From contig CAMOMF010000120.1 in the NCBI GenBank assembly GCA_946619625.1, forward strand, positions 1 through 5,542: a stretch of DNA of 5,542 bases, written 5' to 3'. Numbering within the stretch: the stretch's first letter is position 1; every line of letters begins with the position of its first letter. This DNA comes from an uncultured Bacteroidales bacterium (GTDB lineage: Bacteria > Bacteroidota > Bacteroidia > Bacteroidales > Paludibacteraceae). The notes beneath the pieces were generated by a model, which saw only the letters and a program-made list of their open reading frames with translations, was not told the DNA's origin and did not search any database. A program made the translations under genes and the position numbers. Positions 1-5,440 of this stretch are shown here, one piece after another.

Positions 1-56
1 AAAAGAGCGGAGAAAGAACGGAGTTGTCATAGACCGGGTAGAAATCGGCGACGGAT

Positions 57-78
57 AAGGTATAAAGAAGGTATGAAG
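57..78. repeat. 11-bp imperfect tandem repeat, two copies
   Basis: AAGGTATAAAG at 57-67 is followed immediately by AAGGTATGAAG at 68-78, with one mismatch. It lies in apparent noncoding sequence and its role is unknown. It may be a simple slippage duplication. Confidence 0.55.
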
Positions 79-117
79 AGGGCATGCCTCTCCCCTCACC
101 AGGTAGCGATAAAGTTG

Positions 118-141
118 ATACCGGCGATATATGCGCGGTAT
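118..141. repeat. Inverted repeat overlapping the next hairpin
   Basis: ATACCG at 118-123 is the reverse complement of CGGTAT at 136-141. The stem can extend inward by G124-C134 and C125-G133 if G135 bulges out. Its right arm shares positions 138-141 with the left arm of the 138-158 inverted repeat, so the two stems cannot form together in one RNA. Whether it forms in vivo is not known. Confidence 0.4.
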
Positions 142-158
142 TATACGTAGTATAATAC
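138..158. repeat. Perfect 9-bp inverted repeat with a 3-nt loop, possible terminator or operator
   Basis: GTATTATAC at 138-146 and GTATAATAC at 150-158 are exact reverse complements separated by GTA. The element lies about 30 nt past the stop codon of the last gene of the leftward operon (stop at 189-191). That suits a transcript-end hairpin, but no T run follows it on either strand, so it is not a classic intrinsic terminator. An AT-rich protein-binding site is the alternative. The symmetry is seen directly; any function is inferred. Confidence 0.5.
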
Positions 159-188
159 TAAGGAGTGAGGTACAATGAGGAGAAAAAT

Positions 189-998
189 CTACTTAAGGAG
201 ATCCGTATTTTTGCGTTCCTCCAGTTGGGAAAGATAGTAGCGCAAGTTGACCACCTGCTGGGCAGCGTCAGAGGAACGGAGACGGCGGAAGTAAGTGATA
301 GCGTTGTTGACCCAAACCATGGCAGTGTTGTATTGGTCGAGCATCTCGTATGCAACCGCCATGTTGGCAGCGGCGTACGCCTTGGACTCGTCTTTGTCCG
401 AAAGCGCCTTGCTCCACTCGGTGATGGCAGCACTCCAATCCTTGTGACTGACAGCATTCAAACCTGTCAGGATATGGGGATTGTCGTTGCGGTACAGATA
501 TCGCTCTTCGGTTTCCCAGTGCGGGGCAATAATAAAAATGAGTTGTTCTCCCACGTAGGCGGCACAATCATTGTCGCCGTCGCAGGATTGCAGGTCGGTA
601 TCGGTAAAGAAAGAGAAAGAGCGTCCGCCTTTGTAATGAACTGTCCAATAGGCGTTTGCCAGTGAGCCATCGAAGACCAGCGCATTGAGTGCGAGCAGTG
701 CGTCAGACTCGTATCTGTCGCACAGACTGTCCACAGAAACGGTGGCGGAGAGGGAGGGCAGTACCGACACCTCGTCAAAGCGGTCGGACTCAGCGAGTGC
801 ATTGGCGGCTGCGAAGAGCAAGAATCGCGGTTGTTCGGTACTGAGCGGGGTGTTATTAACCAGCAGGAGGCTACGTACCGCGGCATCTATCTTGACCTCG
901 GCAGGCTTGCGGACCTGCACCTGCATGTACATCTGCTGTGCACTGAGAGGGAGCACAGAGAGTAGCATGAAAGCAATATATATCAATCGTTTCACCAT
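189..998 (-). CDS. Secreted TPR-containing protein, DUF6340-like
   Basis: This is a 269-residue protein of unknown function, last gene of the leftward cluster. Residues 1-20 form a typical Sec signal peptide: a basic start (MVKR), a hydrophobic core, and LSA before QQ as the likely signal peptidase I site. No lipobox cysteine is present, so it is probably periplasmic rather than lipid-anchored. After cleavage comes a KPAEVKI...LLLVNNTPL stretch (about 31-52), which resembles the N-terminal part of Bacteroidota DUF6340 proteins; that assignment is from memory. Residues about 178-240 look like one or two tetratricopeptide repeats, with AAANMAVAYEMLDQYNTA as the clearest helix pair, suggesting a protein-binding role. 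C139 and C145 could form a disulfide. The start ATG lies inside ATGGTGA and overlaps the upstream gene's stop by 7 nt, which supports both this start and translational coupling. No catalytic motif was seen. Confidence 0.85.
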   Translation of the reverse strand: MVKRLIYIAFMLLSVLPLSAQQMYMQVQVRKPAEVKIDAAVRSLLLVNNTPLSTEQPRFLLFAAANALAESDRFDEVSVLPSLSATVSVDSLCDRYESDALLALNALVFDGSLANAYWTVHYKGGRSFSFFTDTDLQSCDGDNDCAAYVGEQLIFIIAPHWETEERYLYRNDNPHILTGLNAVSHKDWSAAITEWSKALSDKDESKAYAAANMAVAYEMLDQYNTAMVWVNNAITYFRRLRSSDAAQQVVNLRYYLSQLEERKNTDLLK

Positions 999-1765
999 TC
1001 TATCTGTAAACCATCGTACGCCATAAACATACCAGCGGGGAGCATGCGCTCGGTCTGTGCCTGCAAGCCTATGTCGTGCGAGAAATGAATAAAAAATGTA
1101 CGCCTGGCAGCGATACGTTCAGCCGCCTCGATACTTTCCGCCAAGGAGAAATGCGAGGGGTGCTGTGTTATACGCAATGCGTTCAGAACCAACGTATCCA
1201 CTCCTTGTAAGGCTGTGAAGGTTTCTTCGGAAAGGAAACTGGCATCGGTGATGTAAGCCAAGGGTCCGATACGATACCCGAGAATGTCGAAATGTCCGTG
1301 CGTAACAGGCAAAGGCAACACGTCCACGCCACCAACATGAAATGGCTTAAACGCCTCAATCTCATGCAATTCGACGGTGGCGCTACCCGGATACTTGTGC
1401 GCACCGAAACAGTAAGGCATAATCTGGTGAATAGTCTGCAGCACCACTTTGTCGCCATAAACGGGCGTGTTACCCAGCGGACGCACATCGTCCAAGCCGT
1501 AGAGGTGGTCGTAGTGGTTGTGCGTTATAAGCAGCGCGTCCAAGCGGGTGATGCCATGTGCCAATGCCTGCGCCCTAAAATCAGGACCACAGTCAATCAG
1601 GATACGCTTGCCCTGCGTCTCTATCAACGACGAACAACGGAGACGCCGGTCACGAGGGTCTGCCGAATGGCACACCTCGCAACCGCAACCAATCATCGGA
1701 ACGCCAATGGAAGTGCCCGTCCCGAGGAAAGTGAGTCTGCCGCTTATTTGTACCTGATTTTCCAT
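992..1765 (-). CDS. PhnP-like metallo-beta-lactamase-fold phosphodiesterase
   Basis: This 257-residue cytosolic metal hydrolase belongs to the PhnP-like branch of the metallo-beta-lactamase fold. It opens with FLGTGTSIGVPMIGC and carries the metal motif H82-N-H84-Y-D86-H87, then H156 (in VTHGH), D174 (in ITDAS) and H227 (in FIHFSHD). These match the active-site ligands known for E. coli PhnP. The extra structural zinc site of PhnP is also present: C27, C29 and C32 in CGCEVC, plus H230 three residues after H227. E. coli PhnP hydrolyses 5-phosphoribosyl 1,2-cyclic phosphate in phosphonate breakdown, but no other phn genes are visible here, so the substrate in this organism is unknown. Other cyclic phosphodiester or nucleotide substrates are possible. 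The start lies 22 nt inside the end of the upstream methyltransferase gene, and the stop overlaps the next gene by 7 nt, indicating an operon. Confidence 0.92.
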   Translation of the reverse strand: MENQVQISGRLTFLGTGTSIGVPMIGCGCEVCHSADPRDRRLRCSSLIETQGKRILIDCGPDFRAQALAHGITRLDALLITHNHYDHLYGLDDVRPLGNTPVYGDKVVLQTIHQIMPYCFGAHKYPGSATVELHEIEAFKPFHVGGVDVLPLPVTHGHFDILGYRIGPLAYITDASFLSEETFTALQGVDTLVLNALRITQHPSHFSLAESIEAAERIAARRTFFIHFSHDIGLQAQTERMLPAGMFMAYDGLQIEW

Positions 1766-3096
1766 TCGTTAGGATATAAATTATTACTGTGGTTCCCGAC
1801 GTTTTTCACGAAACCGAGCGGCACGTTCTTATAGGTCATCAGCAGGTAGCCGCTGGGTTGTTCGGGCAGAATGAGTGCCTCGCTACGCAGATATGCCTGC
1901 GCCATTTCCAAGGACAACTCCACTTGAGGGAACATCTCTTTGCGGAAATCCTTCACCATACTGAGGCTATGCTGCGGGGCGACGTGTTTGCCGCGTACTT
2001 CGCCTATGCCAAAACCTGTGCTGATACAGGTAAAATGCGTTGAGAACCACTCTATCAAGTCTTTATATCTGAGTGGATAGGCATCCGTAAAACGGTCACT
2101 TTGGCGGATAACCCAACGTTCGGGATGTAAGAGCCAACTCTGCAGTTCGCCAAGTCCCTCGACGGGTTTATTTCCACGCTCTTTTCCCGGTTTGACGCGA
2201 AATGGCGTGAACGGCACTTCGCGCTTGCGCAGGACACACAGGTAGAAACCCTCGCCGCGCGTTTTGTGCGGGTAGAAATGGTAACCTGCCTTTGCACTCT
2301 GCACGATATTCCACGAAGGGTCAGTGTCCACCGGCACAATGTCCGCCCCCAGAGTATCACGGATGAATAGTGCGTTTTCTTCATCCTCCTTGGGGTTGTA
2401 TGTGCATGTGGAATATATCATTATGCCACCCGGTTTCAGCGCGGGCCATACGTAACGCAAAATATCACGCTGTCGCTCAGCACACATATCCACGTTGCGC
2501 AAACTCCACTCATCCACCGCACCTTCGTCCTTGCGGAACAAACCCTCGCCCGAGCAAGGCGCGTCCACCAATACGCAGTCAAACAGGTTCTCCGCTTTGT
2601 CGCCAAAGTCACGCGCCTGATTGTGAGTGACTATCGTGTTGCCGTTACCCCATTTCTGGATGTTCTCCGACAGGATAAATACGCGCTGGCGTACCACTTC
2701 GTTGCTGATGAGCAACCCTTCCTCGCCCAGATATTGGCTGATGAGGGTAGATTTGCCGCCCGGAGCCGCACACATATCCAGCACCACGCTGTCAGGGTTG
2801 ACCAACTGTGCCAGAACCTCATCGACAAACATCGATGATGCCTCCTGTACATAGTAGCAACCAGCGTGCAGCAAAGGGTCCAACGTAAACTGAGGACGGC
2901 GTTTCAGGTAATACCCGTCCGGACACCACGGCACCTCGGACATACCCGACTCGTGCAACACTGTCAGCGATTCGTACGGCACCTTATCGTTCAGGCGGAC
3001 TGACGTCTCCCGCTCGGTCTGTAGCGACTGCAGGAAAGCGTCCAGTTCACCACCCAGAAGGGGTCGCATCTGTTCTATGAAATCGAATGGCAACAT
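1744..3096 (-). CDS. rsmF: RsmF-type 16S rRNA (cytosine-C5) methyltransferase, RsmB/NOP family
   Basis: This 450-residue SAM-dependent enzyme methylates cytosine C5 in RNA. The N-terminal part (about 1-95) has the family pattern LPFDFIEQMRPLLG, SVRLN and HAGCYYVQEASSM. The catalytic Rossmann domain follows, with the SAM-binding motif DMCAAPGGKST (107-117), motif IV DAPCSGEG (178-185, Cys181) and motif VI STCTYNPKEDEEN (229-241, Cys231). In this family the motif VI cysteine is the nucleophile and the motif IV cysteine helps release the product, and both are present. The C-terminal portion (about 300-450) matches the RNA-binding extension of RsmF-like proteins. E. coli RsmF modifies 16S C1407; the exact target here is inferred, and other RsmB/NOP members are hard to exclude. 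The gene starts 21 nt after the gpmI stop and overlaps the next gene by 22 nt, so it is probably co-transcribed with both. Confidence 0.9.
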   Translation of the reverse strand: MLPFDFIEQMRPLLGGELDAFLQSLQTERETSVRLNDKVPYESLTVLHESGMSEVPWCPDGYYLKRRPQFTLDPLLHAGCYYVQEASSMFVDEVLAQLVNPDSVVLDMCAAPGGKSTLISQYLGEEGLLISNEVVRQRVFILSENIQKWGNGNTIVTHNQARDFGDKAENLFDCVLVDAPCSGEGLFRKDEGAVDEWSLRNVDMCAERQRDILRYVWPALKPGGIMIYSTCTYNPKEDEENALFIRDTLGADIVPVDTDPSWNIVQSAKAGYHFYPHKTRGEGFYLCVLRKREVPFTPFRVKPGKERGNKPVEGLGELQSWLLHPERWVIRQSDRFTDAYPLRYKDLIEWFSTHFTCISTGFGIGEVRGKHVAPQHSLSMVKDFRKEMFPQVELSLEMAQAYLRSEALILPEQPSGYLLMTYKNVPLGFVKNVGNHSNNLYPNEWKIRYK

Positions 3097-3117
3097 GTGC
3101 GTGTCCTAATCGATAAA

Positions 3118-4650
3118 TCAATGAATAAGGCAGTGCCCCGTCATCTCTTTCGGCTGCGGAATCCCCAGTATATGGCACAGCGATGGTGCCACATCTGCCA
3201 GTTTGCCGTCTTCCACCTTGGCATCGGTATGGTCCTTGGATATATATACAAACGGAACGGGGTTGAGCGAGTGCGCCGTGTTGGGCGTGCCATCCGGATT
3301 GATAGCGTTGTCGCAGTTGCCGTGGTCGGCAATGATCAGTATTTCGTATCCGTGTGCCAAGGCGGCTTCTATCACTTCGTTCGACAGTTTGTCAATTGCC
3401 TTGACCGCCTGAACGATAGCATCATACACTCCTGTATGACCAATCATGTCACCGTTGGCAAAGTTCAGAGCGATGAAGTCGTATTTCTCCTGACCGATTG
3501 CCTCCACCAAGGCTTTGGTCACCTCCGGAGCCGACATCTCGGGCTGCAGGTCGTATGTGGGCACTTTGGGTGACGGGATGAGGATACGATCCTCGCCCGG
3601 ATATTCCGCCTCGCGTCCGCCGTTAAAGAAGAATGTGACGTGCGCAAACTTCTCCGTCTCGGCTATACGCAACTGCTTCATTCCCAGGTTGCTGATGTAC
3701 TCGCCCAGCGTGTTCTCCACGTTCTCCTTCGGGAAAAGGATATGCAGTCCCGTGAACGAGGAATCGTAGGGTGTCATGCAGCAATAATGCAGGTTCGGGA
3801 TGGTGTGCATACCTTGTTCGGGCATGTCTTGCTGAGTCAGCACGATAGTGATTTCTTTCGCGCGGTCGTTGCGGTAATTGAAGAAAATGATGGTATCACC
3901 CTCCTCTATTCTGCCATCGCAATTGGCATTCACCAGCGGCTCCATAAACTCGTCGGTATCCTTATGCTCCTCGGTGTGGCGGTCATAACAGCCCTGCACG
4001 CCTGCCACCATGTCATCGCACAGCAAACCCTTACCGTTAACCAACTGATCGTAAGCCACTTTGATACGCTCCCAACGTTTGTCACGGTCCATCGCGTAGA
4101 ATCGTCCGATGATAGATGCAATATGCGCACCATACTTGTCGCATTCGGCTTGAAGCAACTCAATGAACCCCTTGCCGGAACGCGGGTCAGTGTCGCGCCC
4201 GTCCATGAAGCAATGTACGAACGTGCGCTCTGCCACACCATACACCGAACTGATTTCCACCAGTTTGAACAGGTGGTCAAGTGACGAGTGGACTCCACCC
4301 GTTGAGGTCAGACCCATCAGGTGCACTTTCTTGCCCGTCTCTTTGGCATGGCTATATGCTGCCACAATCTCGGGGTTCTTCAGAATGCTGTTGTCGCGGC
4401 AAGCCATGTTTATCTTTACAAGGTCTTGATACACAACACGTCCGGCACCTATATTCAGGTGACCCACTTCCGAGTTTCCCATCTGTCCTTCAGGCAAACC
4501 CACGCTCTCACCGCACGCCTGAAGTTGCGAGTGAGGATAGTTCTTCAGCAGCGCGTCCCAATGGGGTGTGGGAGTGCTATAAATGACGTCGGACTTGGTC
4601 TTGTCGCCAATTCCCCATCCGTCTAAAATCATCAATAATGCTTTTGACAT
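3118..4650 (-). CDS. gpmI: 2,3-bisphosphoglycerate-independent phosphoglycerate mutase
   Basis: This 510-residue cytosolic enzyme interconverts 3-phosphoglycerate and 2-phosphoglycerate in glycolysis and gluconeogenesis. It belongs to the alkaline phosphatase superfamily and has the usual family length. All key residues known from the Geobacillus stearothermophilus enzyme can be placed at an offset of about two. The metal-binding D10 is in LDGWG and the phosphorylated S60 is in GNSEVGH. H121 is in GGVHS, R152-D153 are in GRDTDP, and R183 and R189 follow. R260 and R263 are in NYRNDRA, and K334 is in ETEKFAH. D401 and H405 are in GDMIGH, D442-H443 are in ADHGN, and H460 is in TAHS. It should therefore be active and need Mn. 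The start is preceded by an A-rich leader typical of Bacteroidota rather than a Shine-Dalgarno site. I see no clear promoter directly upstream, so transcription may come from smpB. The rRNA methyltransferase gene follows after 21 nt. Confidence 0.97.
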   Translation of the reverse strand: MSKALLMILDGWGIGDKTKSDVIYSTPTPHWDALLKNYPHSQLQACGESVGLPEGQMGNSEVGHLNIGAGRVVYQDLVKINMACRDNSILKNPEIVAAYSHAKETGKKVHLMGLTSTGGVHSSLDHLFKLVEISSVYGVAERTFVHCFMDGRDTDPRSGKGFIELLQAECDKYGAHIASIIGRFYAMDRDKRWERIKVAYDQLVNGKGLLCDDMVAGVQGCYDRHTEEHKDTDEFMEPLVNANCDGRIEEGDTIIFFNYRNDRAKEITIVLTQQDMPEQGMHTIPNLHYCCMTPYDSSFTGLHILFPKENVENTLGEYISNLGMKQLRIAETEKFAHVTFFFNGGREAEYPGEDRILIPSPKVPTYDLQPEMSAPEVTKALVEAIGQEKYDFIALNFANGDMIGHTGVYDAIVQAVKAIDKLSNEVIEAALAHGYEILIIADHGNCDNAINPDGTPNTAHSLNPVPFVYISKDHTDAKVEDGKLADVAPSLCHILGIPQPKEMTGHCLIH

Positions 4651-4730
4651 ATTTTCGTTTTTATTCGTTCATTTTTCGCTTTATTGCCATGCCTGCCAAA
4701 GGCAAAACATATATACAATTTGCTTACGGG

Positions 4731-4752
4731 CTCCTTACCCTCTCCTTACCCT
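4731..4752. repeat. Exact 11-bp tandem duplication between smpB and gpmI
   Basis: CTCCTTACCCT occurs twice back to back (4731-4741 and 4742-4752), just downstream of the smpB stop. On the transcribed strand it reads AGGGTAAGGAG twice. It is noncoding and its function is unknown. The 115-nt spacer it sits in (4651-4765) otherwise shows only weak short stems such as TGCC-AAA-GGCA near 4693-4703, and no convincing terminator. Confidence 0.7.
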
Positions 4753-4765
4753 CTGCATACCACCG

Positions 4766-5224
4766 TCAGTACGCACGCATGGTCCGTTCAATCGTCCGCT
4801 GGTCCTCTTTCTCACGCAACGACTGACGCTTGTCATACGTATGTTTGCCTTGGCAGAGTGCAATCTCCAGTTTGGCATAACCCTGCTCGGTGATGAACAA
4901 CTCCAGCGGAACAATCGTCTTTCCGGTGTCCTTGACTGCGTTCTGCAACTTGCGCAACTCACGCTTCGTCAGCAGTAATTTACGGTCACGCTTCGACTCA
5001 TGGTTGTTGTAACTGCCGAAGGCGTAGGTGGCAATATGCATGCCCTTCACCCACAACTCGCCGCCTACAAACGTACAGTATGTGTCCACCAAACCCGCCT
5101 TGCCCTCACGAATCGACTTGATCTCCGTACCGAACAACTGCAACCCTGCAGTGTACCGGTCCAGCACGATATAATCGAACGTCGCACGCTTGTTTTTGAT
5201 ATGTATATTCGCTTTTGGATGCAT
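4766..5224 (-). CDS. smpB: SsrA (tmRNA)-binding protein SmpB
   Basis: SmpB binds tmRNA and delivers it to ribosomes stalled on broken messages, where the peptide is tagged for degradation and the ribosome is freed. The 152-residue length fits the family. Hallmarks in order are NKRATFDY (11-18), GTEIKSIREGKA (32-43), ELWVKGMHIA (56-65), GSYNNHESKRDRKLLL (70-85) and the basic C-terminal tail. The tail, from KHTYDKRQSLREKED (127-141) on, inserts into the empty mRNA channel. The first ATG (5222-5224) is used; it follows a Bacteroidetes-type promoter with a predicted leader of only about 15 nt. The tmRNA gene itself is not visible in this window. The gene is first in the leftward cluster, 115 nt before gpmI, and is divergent from a DUF4160-type gene. 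Confidence 0.96.
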   Translation of the reverse strand: MHPKANIHIKNKRATFDYIVLDRYTAGLQLFGTEIKSIREGKAGLVDTYCTFVGGELWVKGMHIATYAFGSYNNHESKRDRKLLLTKRELRKLQNAVKDTGKTIVPLELFITEQGYAKLEIALCQGKHTYDKRQSLREKEDQRTIERTMRAY

Positions 5225-5241
5225 GTTTTTTCAAAAAAGTG

Positions 5242-5275
5242 TGCAAAGTTACTAAAAAAAACGGACATATGCAAG
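5242..5275 (-). promoter_or_regulatory. smpB promoter, Bacteroidetes sigma type
   Basis: On the minus strand, the -7 element TAACTTTG (5244-5251) lies 20 nt downstream of a -33 TTG (5272-5274), matching the Bacteroidetes TTG...TAnnTTTG consensus. Predicted transcription begins near 5236-5240, about 15 nt before the smpB ATG. The wider blocks CTTGCATA (5268-5275) and AGTAACTTTGCA (5242-5253) are identical to those of the divergent promoter at 5383-5416. Confidence 0.8.
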
Positions 5276-5304
5276 AAAAAAGTAAAAAAACTGACAAAAA
5301 CCGT

Positions 5305-5322
5305 TTTTATTGTACAAAAAAA
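5305..5322. promoter_or_regulatory. AT-rich near-palindrome between the divergent promoters
   Basis: The 8-bp palindrome TTGTACAA (5310-5317) is flanked by TTTT and AAAA arms with one mismatched pair, giving an 18-bp dyad. It lies midway between the two promoters, upstream of both -33 elements, where an activator or a shared regulator could bind. The symmetry is seen; function is inferred, and such A/T-rich dyads also arise by chance. Confidence 0.3.
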
Positions 5323-5327
5323 CACTT

Positions 5328-5336
5328 TTATCCACA
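5328..5336 (+). promoter_or_regulatory. Perfect DnaA-box match (TTATCCACA)
   Basis: TTATCCACA fits the DnaA-binding consensus TTATnCACA exactly and lies in AT-rich sequence between the divergent promoters. Only one good copy was found in this region, so it does not by itself mark a replication origin. It could be a DnaA regulatory or titration site, or chance. Confidence 0.35.
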
Positions 5337-5382
5337 GTCTTCCTACTTTTGGCAGCAAAATATCATTTTTTTTGCCTTATCT

Positions 5383-5416
5383 CTTGCATAATTCAAAAAA
5401 AAGCAGTAACTTTGCA
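5383..5416 (+). promoter_or_regulatory. Promoter of the DUF4160-type gene, Bacteroidetes sigma type
   Basis: A -33 TTG (5384-5386), a 20-nt gap and the -7 element TAACTTTG (5407-5414) match the Bacteroidetes consensus. Predicted transcription starts near 5420, about 20 nt before the ATG at 5441, which supports that ATG as the original start. Blocks CTTGCATA and AGTAACTTTGCA, separated by 14 nt, are shared exactly with the smpB promoter. Confidence 0.8.
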
Positions 5417-5440
5417 GCCGGATTTAACAAATAAAACACT

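Larger units (their letters stand above)
1..188. other. Region without an assured gene, at the window edge and downstream of the leftward operon
   Basis: No gene can be supported here. Two short open stretches touch the window edge and are mutually exclusive. On the plus strand, 2-58 reads 18 codons ending in NGVVIDRVEIGDG and a TAA stop, and could be the 3' end of a gene converging on the operon. On the minus strand, an ATG at 84-86 opens a frame that runs off the edge (beginning MPSSYLLYTLSVADFYPVY), and could be the next gene of the operon. Neither is recognisable. The rest holds an 11-bp imperfect tandem repeat (57-78) and two overlapping inverted repeats (118-158), which look more like intergenic regulatory or terminator sequence than coding sequence. 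Confidence 0.4.

Noticed and set aside
73..95. AGAGG-GCATG-CCTCT hairpin near the left edge
   Set aside because: The stem is only 5 bp with no T run, which is expected by chance in such sequence.
165..665. Open frame of 166 codons on the plus strand
   Set aside because: It is antisense to the secreted TPR protein, which has a convincing signal peptide and coupled start. The plus-strand product looks random.
1292..1834. Open frame of 180 codons on the plus strand
   Set aside because: It is antisense to the well-supported PhnP-like and methyltransferase genes, has no recognisable domain, and its composition is that of a shadow frame.
3640..4284. Open frame of 214 codons on the plus strand
   Set aside because: It is fully antisense to gpmI, whose catalytic residues are all intact. 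There is no promoter or family signature for the antisense frame.
4685..4703. Short stems (TGCC-AAA-GGCA and neighbours) as an smpB terminator
   Set aside because: The stems are only 4-5 bp and no T run follows on the minus strand.
4703..4711. Possible gpmI -7 element (TATGTTTTG on the minus strand)
   Set aside because: It has one base too many compared with TAnnTTTG, and no TTG lies 19-21 nt upstream.
5000..5434. Open frame of 144 codons on the plus strand running from inside smpB through the intergenic region
   Set aside because: It is antisense to smpB and then translates A/T tracts and promoters into low-complexity sequence.
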